Shown piece by piece: positions 1 through 7,677 of a stretch of DNA of 64,000 bases; position 1 is the first letter of the stretch, and every line of letters begins with the position of its first letter. The stretch comes from Xylophilus sp. Lineage in GTDB: Bacteria > Pseudomonadota > Gammaproteobacteria > Burkholderiales > Burkholderiaceae_C. The notes under the pieces are model-generated. The model was not told the DNA's origin, searched no databases, and saw only the letters and a list, made by a program, of their open reading frames with translations. The stretch is from NCBI GenBank assembly GCA_009914555.1, contig WNDY01000002.1, forward strand, positions 62,001 to 126,000. The letters are read 5' to 3'. The translations under genes and the position numbers were made by a program.

Positions 1-189
1 TTGGTTCAAGAAGACCTGTATTCCGCCACCGGGAAGGGCGTCGTTGAATCCGACGACCTCAACGCCGGCGCTCTCTCCGAGGCGGCCTTGCTCGACACCG
101 ACGGCAACCTTGTTTGCTGGAAAACCTTTGCGCCGAAGTACCTGGAGAACGGGGAAACCTACGGCGTCAATCTGAAGATGCGATTCTGA
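1..189 (+). CDS. Phage tail protein, C-terminal end (partial)
   Basis: The frame is open at the window edge and stops at 187-189. The visible 62 residues contain an acidic stretch and a segment (EAALLDTDGNLVCWKTF) that recalls the C-terminus of phage tail-collar or tail-fibre proteins, where a 'GLFDxDGxL' motif is common. The TTG at base 1 is almost certainly internal, so the true start lies to the left. It ends 14 bases before the DGR target and is probably in the same late tail operon. Family assignment is tentative; a partial tail-associated protein is as much as can be said. Confidence 0.5.
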   Translation: MVQEDLYSATGKGVVESDDLNAGALSEAALLDTDGNLVCWKTFAPKYLENGETYGVNLKMRF

Positions 190-203
190 AAGGAGCTCTC
201 CCC

Positions 204-2768
204 ATGTCCCTGCCCAACCAAAACATCACGCCGATTCCGAACAACGAGCCGGATGCCGTCCCCTCGCTGTGGAACACGCGCTACCAGGAAATCGACGAGA
301 ACTTCGCCGCCCTCGACGAGCGCCAGACGACCGTCGAAGACGAGCTGAACGCCGCCAAGGGCGACGCGCCCACCTTCGCCGACAAGATGAACCAGGTGGC
401 GCAGGCCGTTGCAGACCTGGGCGGCGACATCGGCGACTTGCAGGGCATGACCGCGCCCATGCTGGCGCGCGCGGTGCGCCTGGACTGGGACTATTCGGGC
501 AACAACATCAGCCTTGAAATGTGGGCCGGCGAATACACGCTGACCGACACGCAACCCATTGCCGTGACCTCTGCCGTCGCCGGCGACGATTCCATCGACG
601 TGACCGACAGCAGCTTCTTCACGCCCGGCCAGAACTACGTCATCTACAACGCGACGCACGCCGAGCAGGTTCACGTCAATGCCGTACTGAACGGCACCCG
701 CATCCGCATTTCCGATCCGCTGGCGAACGCCTACGGTGGCGCCGGCGCGTTCCTCGCCCGCACGTCGTTTGCCGTCGCCAACGGCACCGCGCAGGCCAAG
801 CCGGGCGCGGCGTACTTCTCCAAGCCCATCAATCTGGGCTTCGATGGCGTCAAGCGCGCCGTCGTCATCCGCCGCACGCCCACCGCCTCCGTGGTGAACG
901 TCGATTTTCTGATCGACGGTGAATGGGTGTCCGCGCCGCTGGCCTGGACGCGCGAAGGTGGCAAGGTGCCGGCGGGCTACATCGACTGCGAGTACGAATT
1001 GCTCGTCAATGGCGACACCGCGCTGCGCGTGACCGTCGTGGGCGGTGCTGGCAACACCGAGATCCAGCACATCATCGGCCTGGGCTCCACCACGGGCCTG
1101 CGCGGCACGCACACGCCGCCGCTGAAGCCCGCCATGTCCAACCCCGTCGATGGTGCTGAAAACCTGACCGACCGCCCGACGCTGGGCCTGACCGGCTACG
1201 TTTCGCCCACCGATACGCCCGTGGGCGCGGTGCAATTCCAAGTCTCCGCCACCGCCGACTTCGCCGAGGTCATCATCGACAGCGGCACGCAGGTGGGCGG
1301 CCTGTCCTGGCAGGAAATCGGCCTGCGCCTGCAAACCAGCCATGACTACTTCGCCCGTGGCCGCGCGCGCGACGCCGAAGGCGCGTGGTCGCCGTGGTCT
1401 GACCCGGTTTCGTTCTCCACCGCCGCGTCGTTCGTGTATGTGCAGGCACCGTCGAACGTCGGCCCGGCCAACAACCTGACCAACGTCGCCGACACGCCCA
1501 CGCTGTCGTCCAGTGCCTTCGCGGTCTATGCGGGTGCGGACACCCAAGCGGCGGCCCAATGGCAAATCCGCGAGGCCAGCGCATCCTATGACGCTGCCAC
1601 CTACGACAGCGGCGAAGATGCCACGCATCTGACCTCGCTGGCCGTCCCCGCCGGCCTGCTGCAGTCCTCGAACACGCAATACTTCTGGCGCGTCCGCCAC
1701 AAGGGCGCAACCATCGGCTGGTCGGAATGGTCGGTGGAGACGAAGTTCACCACGAAAAAGATTTTCGGCACGGTGATCGGCATTGCCCTGGTTTCGACTG
1801 GTGCGACTTCCGGTTCATGGGCGCGCATCGACGAGGATGGCAACGCCAAAGCTACCGACGCCGCCTTCTTCAACGCCCACCCGACCTATGCCGGCATCGT
1901 CGATCAGACACTGGACAGCCAGGCGATGGTGAAGGTGCCCGCCTTCTACATCAAGACCGGCATCGTGGCGTCCGGCGCCTACGTCGGCAAGAAGGCCATC
2001 TGGGTTTCGGACAAGAAGGAAACCGGCTTCGAGATTCACCCGGCTTTCAAGAACGCCGGCGCTGACCTGGCCCAGTATTGGGTCGGCAAGTACCAGGGCT
2101 CGAACGCCTCCGGCAACAAGCTGGCGTCCGTGGCCGCCGTCGGGCCGCTGGTTTCCATCGACTTCCCGACGATGCAGGCTCGCGCGAACGCGCGCAACAC
2201 CGGGGGCGTTACGGGCTTCTCGCTGTGGAGCATCTACCAACTCTCCGCCATCCAGATGCTGGCCCTGATCGAACTGGGCAACCCTGACGCCCAGACCTTG
2301 GTCGGTCAAGGCAATTCGAACAGTTCCGGCGCTACCAACGTCGATGCGTCTCCCACCTCGCAAGCCTCGTGGCGCGGCATCATCGGCCTCTGGTCGAACG
2401 TCTGGCAGATGGTCGATGGACTGCAAACCGACGCCAGCCTGAAATACAAAATCTGGGACAAGCAGGGCAACAAGACCTACATCACCACGAACCAGGTGGC
2501 GCCATCGGCTTCGGCCTCCTACCCGGTCACGATGTCCGTGGATGCCGGCGCGAACTACGACCTGTCGCAAGTGTTCCTGCCCGCCACCATCGACGCTTCG
2601 GCCTCGAACGGCACGTATGCGGACGCCTTCTGGTCGGCTGCGAACTGCGTGGCGTACCACGGCGGCAATTGGGGCCACGGCGCGACCGACGGGCTCTTCT
2701 GCCTGCACGTCGGCCTTCCCGCGTCGGGCGTCGACCCGAGTATCGGCGGTCGCCTCGCAAAGGTGTAA
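204..2768 (+). CDS. DGR target protein: tail-fibre-like with C-type-lectin-fold variable domain
   Basis: Predicted 854-residue phage surface protein, probably the receptor-binding tip diversified by the DGR. The ATG at 204 is chosen over an upstream in-frame ATG at 114 because AGGAG sits at 191-195 and the upstream start would overlap the preceding gene. Residues about 25-75 look like a phage tail coiled segment. Residues about 315-405 and 412-515 look like two fibronectin-III/sugar-binding beta modules (both end in W-S-x-W-S type motifs). The C-terminal region, from about 600, resembles the FGE-sulfatase/C-type-lectin fold of DGR targets, including SNVWQMVDG. The last 36 codons are the variable repeat. 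Residues 819, 824, 825, 828, 835, 837, 838, 842, 844, 845 and 846 differ from the template-encoded residue. The receptor is unknown. Confidence 0.9.
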   Translation: MSLPNQNITPIPNNEPDAVPSLWNTRYQEIDENFAALDERQTTVEDELNAAKGDAPTFADKMNQVAQAVADLGGDIGDLQGMTAPMLARAVRLDWDYSGNNISLEMWAGEYTLTDTQPIAVTSAVAGDDSIDVTDSSFFTPGQNYVIYNATHAEQVHVNAVLNGTRIRISDPLANAYGGAGAFLARTSFAVANGTAQAKPGAAYFSKPINLGFDGVKRAVVIRRTPTASVVNVDFLIDGEWVSAPLAWTREGGKVPAGYIDCEYELLVNGDTALRVTVVGGAGNTEIQHIIGLGSTTGLRGTHTPPLKPAMSNPVDGAENLTDRPTLGLTGYVSPTDTPVGAVQFQVSATADFAEVIIDSGTQVGGLSWQEIGLRLQTSHDYFARGRARDAEGAWSPWSDPVSFSTAASFVYVQAPSNVGPANNLTNVADTPTLSSSAFAVYAGADTQAAAQWQIREASASYDAATYDSGEDATHLTSLAVPAGLLQSSNTQYFWRVRHKGATIGWSEWSVETKFTTKKIFGTVIGIALVSTGATSGSWARIDEDGNAKATDAAFFNAHPTYAGIVDQTLDSQAMVKVPAFYIKTGIVASGAYVGKKAIWVSDKKETGFEIHPAFKNAGADLAQYWVGKYQGSNASGNKLASVAAVGPLVSIDFPTMQARANARNTGGVTGFSLWSIYQLSAIQMLALIELGNPDAQTLVGQGNSNSSGATNVDASPTSQASWRGIIGLWSNVWQMVDGLQTDASLKYKIWDKQGNKTYITTNQVAPSASASYPVTMSVDAGANYDLSQVFLPATIDASASNGTYADAFWSAANCVAYHGGNWGHGATDGLFCLHVGLPASGVDPSIGGRLAKV
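2652..2761 (+). repeat. DGR variable repeat (VR)
   Basis: This 110-bp stretch at the 3' end of the target gene matches 4137-4246 downstream. From 2658 to 2741 there are 14 mismatches, and every one is an adenine in the template copy (7 A-to-G, 6 A-to-C, 1 A-to-T). The other 61 core positions, where the template is not adenine, are identical. The last 21 bases (2741-2761) are identical and correspond to the initiation-of-mutagenic-homology segment. Outside the repeat, homology stops abruptly on both sides. This adenine-only pattern is diagnostic of DGR mutagenic retrohoming. Confidence 0.97.
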
Positions 2769-2770
2769 TG

Positions 2771-2820
2771 GGTCATGTGACCTGTGTCATGTAGCAGTTG
2801 GGCGAGCGCGCCAAGCGCGC
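2771..2820 (+). other. Two hairpins just downstream of the VR
   Basis: A perfect palindrome GGTCATGTGACC lies at 2771-2782, two bases after the target stop codon. A GC-rich hairpin with 6-bp stem GCGCGC (2806-2811 and 2815-2820) and loop CAA follows. In the Bordetella phage BPP-1 DGR a hairpin/cruciform just after the VR promotes target recognition, so one of these may do the same. The stems are seen; the role is inferred. Confidence 0.5.
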
Positions 2821-2846
2821 CGCCCCTCTCAAGAAAGGAGCAGTAA

Positions 2847-3428
2847 ATGCAAATCGAAAACGGGAATCTGGTGGTGGAAGTCGAAGGCTCCACCATGACC
2901 GTGCCGCTGCCCGAGGTGGCAACCGCCGCCAAGGTCAAGGCGTACCTCGTCCCCGAGGCGTACCGCCCTGGCCGCCTGTTCATTTCGGTCACGGTTCCCG
3001 GCCAGCCGGAAGACGTGCCGGCGTGCAGTCAGGATCTGGTCGAACTGCTGGGCGAGGACATCCTCGAAGTCAGTGACGCGGCCATCCTCAATGCCGCCAA
3101 GGCCGCCAAGCTGACCGAAATCAACGGCGAGTGTCAGAAGGCGGTGGCCGCGCTGGCCGCCGACTACCCTGATAGCGAAGTGCAGTCCTGGCCCCAGCAG
3201 GTCAAGGAAGCCACGGCGCTGTCCGCTGACCCGCAGTCCGACGCGCCGCTGCTGACCGCCATCGCCACGGCGCGCGGGCTGCCCGTCGCGGAACTGGCCT
3301 CGCGCGTGCTTCAGAAGATGAACGCCTATGTGGCGGCATCCGGCGTGCTCATCGGGCAACGTCAGGCCGCCGAAGACCTCATCACCGCTGCCGAAGACCT
3401 GGAAGCCCTGTCCGCCATTTCCTGGTAA
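2847..3428 (+). CDS. Phage tail fibre assembly-like protein (DUF4376-type)
   Basis: 193 residues, ATG with AAGGAG at 2834-2839. The N-terminal third is beta-rich. Residues about 90-193 form an alpha-helical segment (KLTEINGECQKAVAALAADY, then SWPQQVKEA and LIGQRQAAEDLI) that matches the pattern of DUF4376 proteins in phage tail modules. Those are usually encoded after a tail fibre gene and are thought to be chaperone or assembly factors. It sits 78 bases after the target gene. No catalytic residues are apparent. The assignment rests on remembered family patterns rather than a search. Confidence 0.65.
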   Translation: MQIENGNLVVEVEGSTMTVPLPEVATAAKVKAYLVPEAYRPGRLFISVTVPGQPEDVPACSQDLVELLGEDILEVSDAAILNAAKAAKLTEINGECQKAVAALAADYPDSEVQSWPQQVKEATALSADPQSDAPLLTAIATARGLPVAELASRVLQKMNAYVAASGVLIGQRQAAEDLITAAEDLEALSAISW

Positions 3429-3444
3429 CTGGGCGGGGCGCCAG

Positions 3445-3753
3445 GTGAAGCAATACTGCGCACGCCTTGCCCTGCTGCTGGGCTCCATGCTGATGACGCT
3501 GACCGGCAATCTGCTGGCGCTGCTGTCGGCCATCGCGGGAAGTGATCGCGCTTTCCGCGTCGCCGTCTCCAACGACCAGACCCTGAACGCCGCGCTGGAT
3601 GGAAGCGAGGACGAAACCATCAGCAGCCGCGCCGGCAAGGCCGCCCGAGAGGGCAAGCGGTGGGGCTGCGTCCTGTGCAGGCTACTCAATGTCTTCGACA
3701 ACGACCATTGCCAGAAGACCATCGAAGAGGACGAAGGAGAGAGGCTGGTTTGA
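3445..3753 (+). CDS. Small membrane-anchored phage protein of unknown function
   Basis: 102 residues from a GTG at 3445. The ribosome site is weak and an internal ATG is possible. Residues about 6-30 form one hydrophobic segment (LALLLGSMLMTLTGNLLALL), followed by a charged cytoplasmic-type tail with two cysteines (WGCVLC) and another near the end (DHCQK). The stop at 3751-3753 overlaps the start of the next gene, so the two are translationally coupled. I recall similar small proteins beside tail genes in Burkholderiales phages but know no function. It lies between the target and Avd, so it could be a passenger of the DGR cassette or a lysis-related protein. Neither is proven. Confidence 0.55.
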   Translation: MKQYCARLALLLGSMLMTLTGNLLALLSAIAGSDRAFRVAVSNDQTLNAALDGSEDETISSRAGKAAREGKRWGCVLCRLLNVFDNDHCQKTIEEDEGERLV

Positions 3754-4103
3754 AAAGCAACGACGCATACCTGAAGCTCATCACCAAATTGGAAGAACTC
3801 GACGCCTACACGCACACCGTCCTGCATCAGTTCCCGAAGCTCGAAAGGCATCTGCTCTGCGCTGAAATGCGCGCCGCCATGAACAAGGTATGCCGCCTGG
3901 CCGTCGTAGCGTGGAAGCGCCGACAGAAGGCTTCATCGCTTTTCGACTTGGACGTGGAAATCGAGGTGTTCCGACACTTCATCCGCAAGGCCCATCGCCT
4001 GGAATACATCAACACGCATCGCCTGGAAGTTTGGATGAAACACACGAACGAAATTGGCCGCATGGTCGGCGCGTGGATCAAGCACGAAGGAGCCGCCATG
4101 TAG
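3750..4103 (+). CDS. avd: DGR accessory protein, Avd family
   Basis: 117 residues starting at TTG 3750, with AAGGAG at 3734-3739, overlapping the previous stop by four bases. The protein is almost entirely helical and basic, with four amphipathic helices (about 4-27, 33-54, 58-80, 84-112). This fits the Avd four-helix bundle that forms a barrel-shaped pentamer and binds both the DGR reverse transcriptase and the template RNA. Size, helix pattern and position (between target and template repeat) match the BPP-1 layout of target, avd, TR, RT. Avd is needed for cDNA synthesis from the template in BPP-1. A longer in-frame start at 3660 is rejected because it would read through the previous gene. 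Confidence 0.88.
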   Translation: MKSNDAYLKLITKLEELDAYTHTVLHQFPKLERHLLCAEMRAAMNKVCRLAVVAWKRRQKASSLFDLDVEIEVFRHFIRKAHRLEYINTHRLEVWMKHTNEIGRMVGAWIKHEGAAM

Positions 4104-4406
4104 TAGCACCCACCCGGTTTTTTTGAATGGGCAAGGGCTTATAACGGCGGCAATTGGGACAACGGCGCGAACGACGGGCTCTTCTGCCTGAACGTCAACA
4201 ATCCCGCGTCGAACGTCAACACGAATATCGGCGGTCGCCTCGCAAACGAATAGTGCCAGAAGGCGCGTGGCCCAAGGGTCGCCGTCCAGTGCATATCCTT
4301 TGGGGCCTTTGTCCTGACCATGTTGTCGAAGATGAACAGGGCGCTGCGGCCAGTAGCCGGGAAACCGGCGGACGTGGCAGCGCCCGACCACACCGAATAG
4401 GAAGAC
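4104..4406 (+). ncRNA. DGR template RNA region (avd-TR-RT spacer)
   Basis: This 303-base gap has no plausible gene. It holds the template repeat at 4137-4246, about 33 bases of leader after avd and about 160 bases of spacer before the reverse transcriptase. In characterised DGRs the TR and both flanks are transcribed as one structured RNA that Avd and the RT use for self-primed cDNA synthesis. A ribosome site (AGGAAG) precedes the RT start at 4407. RNA ends and structure are inferred. Confidence 0.7.
4137..4246 (+). repeat. DGR template repeat (TR)
   Basis: Non-coding copy of the variable repeat. Its core (4143-4226) has 23 adenines, mostly as AAC or AAT codons when read in the frame of the target; 14 of them are altered in the VR. 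Asparagine AAY codons at exposed positions are the classic design, because substituting their adenines yields many residues but no stop codon. The 3' end from 4226 is identical to the VR and holds the IMH-like segment. Confidence 0.97.
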
Positions 4407-5471
4407 ATGCCGCGCACTGTGAATGGTCTTTGGGACGAACTCGCCTCCTTTGAAAACCTGCACCTGGCCTACATGGGCGCCCGCGACGGAAAGCGGTATC
4501 GCAACGAGGTAATGCAGTTCGCGGTAGAGGCTGAAGAGCACCTCTTCAACATCCAGAATCACATGCTCTGGAAGACTTGGAAGCCCGGCCCGCAACGCGA
4601 GTTCGTGGTGCGCGAGCCCAAGCTACGCCTGATTCAGGCGCCACCGTTTCAAGATCGCGTCGTCCATCATGCCCTGGTGCAGGTGGTGGAGCCGCACTTC
4701 GAGCGCCGCTTCATTTTCGACAGCTACGCTTGCCGCGAGGGCAAGGGCACCCAGCGCGCCGTCATGCGCGTGCAGCACTTCCTGCGCGTGGCGAAGCGGA
4801 ACTGGGGCGATGGCATCTACGTGGTGAAGGCGGACATCAGCAAGTATTTCGCCAGCATCCAGCATCACATTCTCATGGACGAGGTGGAGCGCGTCATCGC
4901 GGATCCCGACGTGCTCTGGCTCTGGCGGCAAATCATCAGCGGCTACGGCCACGAGGCCGGGCTGGGCCTGCCCGTCGGCGCGCTGACCAGCCAGCTCGGG
5001 GCGAACGTCCTGCTGAACCGCCTCGATCACGTCGCCAAGGACGACATGGGCCTGCGCTTCTACGTGCGGTACATGGACGACTTCGTGGCGGTGGTGAAGG
5101 ACAAGGCCGAAGCGCAGCGGGTGCTACAGGCCCTGGAAAGGGTTGTCAATGCCCTGGGCCTGTCGCTGAACCCGAAGACGGCGATTCACCCGTGGCAGCG
5201 CGGCGTTGACTTCTGTGGCTACCGTATCTGGCCGGCGCACATCCTCCCGCGCAAGCGCAACATCAAGCGCGCCCGCGCGGACTTCCGCCAGCTTATGACC
5301 CAGTATTTCGCCGGCGAAGTCGAGCTGCCCGACGTGCGCCAGCGCGTGATGTCGTTCCTCGCCTACGCGAAGCACTGCCAGGCCCACCGCACCGTCGAAG
5401 GCGTACTTGGCGACTTGGTGCTGGTGCCTGGCCTGCGTGACATCCCAGCCAAGCTGGCGCTAGGCCGCTGA
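4407..5471 (+). CDS. DGR reverse transcriptase
   Basis: 354 residues. The palm is clear: motif A KADISKYF (141-148, Asp143), a DGR-type motif 4 LPVGALTSQ (188-196), the catalytic YMDD (222-225) and the following LGLSLNPKT segment. There is no maturase or endonuclease domain, as expected for DGR enzymes, which are short. It copies the template RNA into cDNA with errors at adenines, and the cDNA replaces the variable repeat. It lies 160 bases after the TR on the same strand as avd. Its 3' end overlaps the convergent integrase by 12 bases. The start ATG has AGGAAG five bases upstream. Confidence 0.96.
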   Translation: MPRTVNGLWDELASFENLHLAYMGARDGKRYRNEVMQFAVEAEEHLFNIQNHMLWKTWKPGPQREFVVREPKLRLIQAPPFQDRVVHHALVQVVEPHFERRFIFDSYACREGKGTQRAVMRVQHFLRVAKRNWGDGIYVVKADISKYFASIQHHILMDEVERVIADPDVLWLWRQIISGYGHEAGLGLPVGALTSQLGANVLLNRLDHVAKDDMGLRFYVRYMDDFVAVVKDKAEAQRVLQALERVVNALGLSLNPKTAIHPWQRGVDFCGYRIWPAHILPRKRNIKRARADFRQLMTQYFAGEVELPDVRQRVMSFLAYAKHCQAHRTVEGVLGDLVLVPGLRDIPAKLALGR

Positions 5472-6752
5472 CAGCAGGCGGATGACGTTGCTCCCCTGCG
5501 TGGGCTTGACGAACGCCGGCGTGGGGGCGCCGGTTTCGCAGGCCACGATGAACTCGCACCACTTTTCCAGCGCCTCGCGGCGCTCTGGCCTTTCCTCGCG
5601 CACGTCGTAAATCTCGTCCAGCTCGCCCAGCTTGTGGTTGAGCGCCACCTCGGATTCCTCCCAGGACACACTCATGTTGCGCAGGTGGCCCTTGGCCGTT
5701 GAGCGGGTATCGTGCGGGGTGAATTTGCGTATCTCGATGTCGTGCCGCTCGAAGGCGCGGCGGATGGCCGCCCAAAGGGTCGTACCCCCGACGTGGGTAT
5801 CGCCGCCCTTGTTGCGGCGCCGGCGCTCTTGGCGCGCGGGCAGCACGTAGATGGATTCCCCAGACATTTCAAATAGGGCGCGGAACCACTCGATCACCAC
5901 GGGCGTGAGTGGCACGAGGAAGCCCCGACGAGTTTTCACCGATTCGTCCGGTATCCACCACATGCCCATGTCAAGGAAGATGTGCTCTTTCTTGGCCTTC
6001 GCCAGTTCGATGCCGCGCACGCACGTTGCCAGCAGGATACGGAAGGCGTAGGCGTTCTCCGTGCCGATGATGTCGATGTCGGGCAGCAGTTCGCGCAGCT
6101 CTTCTTCCAGCAGCATGACGCGCTTGCGGATGGGTGGTCGCGGCCCCTTGATGGACTTCAGCTTGACGCCAGTGCAGGGGTTGGCGGCGATGATTTTCAG
6201 GCCGCAAGCATGGTCGAACAGCTTGGATGCGGAGGTGAGGATGCGCTTCGATACCGTCCAGGTGCGCTTGCAGTCGGTGAGCATCGCCACGATGTCGATG
6301 GACGTGACGCGCTGCACGGGGCGCGCGCCGATGTAGGGGATGATGATTTGGTCGTAGTCGCGGTTTCGGTAGTCGATGGTGTCCTGGGCGTACTCGGTGA
6401 GCAGCAGGCACTTTTCCCTGTAGTCGGCGATCAGGTCGCGCACGCTCCACGCGGCCTGCACCCGGTTCTTTTCTTCTTGCTTTTCGATAGCCGGGTCGCG
6501 GCCCTCGTCGATGGCGACGCGGGCGACGCGGGCCTTCTCGCGTGCGGAGGTCAGGGAAACGTCGGGGTAGTTCCCGATGGTGAGTTCGCGCCGGCGGCCT
6601 TTGCCGATGCGGTAGCGGAGAATCCATGTCGCCGTGCCGGCGCCGGATAGGGTAAAGGTGAGGCCGTCGCCATCAGAGCGCGCGATGGCTTCGCCTTTCG
6701 ACACCCAGTTCCTGATCTGGATGTCATTCAGTAGGTGTGTGAGTTTTGCCAA
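5460..6752 (-). CDS. int: Prophage tyrosine integrase (P4-type)
   Basis: 430 residues from TTG 6752, with GGGAGGGG just upstream. Residues 1-95 resemble the arm-binding DUF4102 domain, 100-200 the SAM-like core-binding domain and 210-400 the catalytic domain. The catalytic set is complete: Arg246 (CVRGIEL), His347 and Arg350 (HDTR), His373 and the nucleophile Tyr382 (DEIYDVRE). It should catalyse integration and, with an excisionase, excision. Three copies of a 12-bp motif lie just upstream, and the host junction follows within 200 bases, the usual int-att arrangement. The unusual point is the target, which appears to be a protein gene (cheY-like) and not a tRNA. Confidence 0.93.
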   Translation of the reverse strand: MAKLTHLLNDIQIRNWVSKGEAIARSDGDGLTFTLSGAGTATWILRYRIGKGRRRELTIGNYPDVSLTSAREKARVARVAIDEGRDPAIEKQEEKNRVQAAWSVRDLIADYREKCLLLTEYAQDTIDYRNRDYDQIIIPYIGARPVQRVTSIDIVAMLTDCKRTWTVSKRILTSASKLFDHACGLKIIAANPCTGVKLKSIKGPRPPIRKRVMLLEEELRELLPDIDIIGTENAYAFRILLATCVRGIELAKAKKEHIFLDMGMWWIPDESVKTRRGFLVPLTPVVIEWFRALFEMSGESIYVLPARQERRRRNKGGDTHVGGTTLWAAIRRAFERHDIEIRKFTPHDTRSTAKGHLRNMSVSWEESEVALNHKLGELDEIYDVREERPERREALEKWCEFIVACETGAPTPAFVKPTQGSNVIRLLSAA

Positions 6753-6770
6753 GTAGCCCCTCCCTTCGGG

Positions 6771-6820
6771 GTGGGTAGCTAGTTGGCCGGGAGCTTCTAG
6801 CTACCCACCTAGCTACCCAC
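6771..6820. repeat. Three 12-bp integrase-arm-like repeats
   Basis: CTAGCTACCCAC occurs at 6797-6808 and again directly adjacent at 6809-6820, and in inverted orientation at 6771-6782. All copies lie between the integrase start and the host junction. Such arrays commonly bind the integrase N-terminal domain or an excisionase/repressor. The inverted pair could also form a stem over the integrase ribosome site region. Repeats are seen; binding is inferred. Confidence 0.6.
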
Positions 6821-6926
6821 TTTATGCGCGATGTAGGGGCGCATCTTGACACGCTACGAAACGATGATTCAAGAGGTTGAGGGGAGAAGCCGGGGAGTTA
6901 AAAACGTATTGAGACGTTATGGAACG

Positions 6927-7094
6927 CTAATTTAGTTCGCAGGTTTCGAGCTTGACGCCCGGGTCGGCCTTGAGCCTGGCCAGGCCGTCGCGGCCGTCCA
7001 CCGCGAAGGCGACGGTAAGGCCGTTGGCCTGGAGGAAGTTGCCCACTTCGTTGCGGACGGTGCTGGAGTCGTCGACGACGAGGATCTGTGCCAT
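6927..7094 (-). pseudogene. CheY-like receiver truncated by prophage insertion
   Basis: The frame starts at ATG 7094 and encodes 55 residues. Residues 1-49 are the first half of a CheY receiver: acidic pair Asp8-Asp9 in VVDDSSTVR, then helix 1, strand 2 and helix 2. The match stops where strand 3 with the phospho-acceptor Asp (normally a DxxMPxMDG motif) should come. It is replaced by LETCELN and a stop from phage DNA. A full receiver needs about 120 residues, so this product cannot be phosphorylated or fold normally. The rest of the gene is presumably at the other prophage end, outside the window. It lies 22 bases after the CheX-like gene and was the last gene of that operon. Confidence 0.85.
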
Positions 7095-7116
7095 GTGCGT
7101 AAACCCTGCGGGAAGA

Positions 7117-7677
7117 TCAAAAGAGTTCGAGTTCGCCGGCCGTCTCGGCGGGCGCTTCGTCATGCCAGTCGAAGTCCAGCGGCTCGTGCGCGTCCACGCA
7201 GAGGCTGGCCCGCACGATGACCGCGTCGCCCGCCGCCAGCTCGAAGTGCGCCAGGTGCTGGTGCGGCAGCGCCCGCAGATGCGGCCCGCTGCGGCTGTCG
7301 ATGGTGTGCGGCGTGGACATGCCCGTGTGCCGGAAGAAGCGGCCCAGCGCGCGGTTGACCATGCCGCAGCACATGTTGCCGCGCTCGGACAGCGCATCGC
7401 GGAACACGCGGTCGCGTTCGGCCGCCGTACCGGCGGGCAGGCCCTGCGGCACGAAGTACGCGCGGCTCGCGGCCGTGTCGGGCACGTGCAGCGCCATCAC
7501 CAGCCGCAGGTGGTTCGAGACGATCATCAGCACGACCATGTGCGAGCCGGCGCCCTGGCCCGGGTCGTCCACACGGGCCACGTCGGGCAGGCCGCCGTCC
7601 GGGCGCGCGAATGCATCCCGCAGCCCCTGGACCGCCATGCGTTCCAGGCTGTCGCGTGCATTTGGGCTGATGATCAT
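7117..7677 (-). CDS. CheX/CheC-like phosphatase domain protein
   Basis: 186 residues, start ATG 7677 overlapping the upstream MCP stop (ATGA). It contains DALSERGN, which fits the DxxxExxN phosphatase motif of the CheC/CheX/FliY family, followed by helix GMVNRALGRFF. One such motif suggests a CheX-type arrangement. CheX-family proteins dephosphorylate CheY-P. The neighbouring kinase, MCP-like protein and CheY make that role fitting: it would reset the receiver now truncated by the prophage. The C-terminal 20 residues are acidic and probably flexible. Assignment is by motif and context. Confidence 0.7.
   Translation of the reverse strand: MIISPNARDSLERMAVQGLRDAFARPDGGLPDVARVDDPGQGAGSHMVVLMIVSNHLRLVMALHVPDTAASRAYFVPQGLPAGTAAERDRVFRDALSERGNMCCGMVNRALGRFFRHTGMSTPHTIDSRSGPHLRALPHQHLAHFELAAGDAVIVRASLCVDAHEPLDFDWHDEAPAETAGELELF

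Larger units (their letters stand above)
1..6948. mobile_element. Right end of a DGR-carrying prophage
   Basis: Everything from the window start to about 6948 is phage-like: a tail-protein end, a tail-fibre-like DGR target, a DUF4376-like protein, Avd, a DGR reverse transcriptase and a tyrosine integrase. The right boundary is placed where the host CheY reading frame stops matching the receiver fold (around 6945-6952) and runs into a foreign stop codon at 6927. The left end, structural genes and attL lie outside the window. Codon use is somewhat less extreme in GC than the chromosome to the right. The exact att core cannot be set without the left junction. Confidence 0.85.

Noticed and set aside
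114..203. ATG 114 as start of the DGR target
   Set aside because: It overlaps the preceding gene, while ATG 204 has a clear AGGAG and matches a tail-protein N-terminus.
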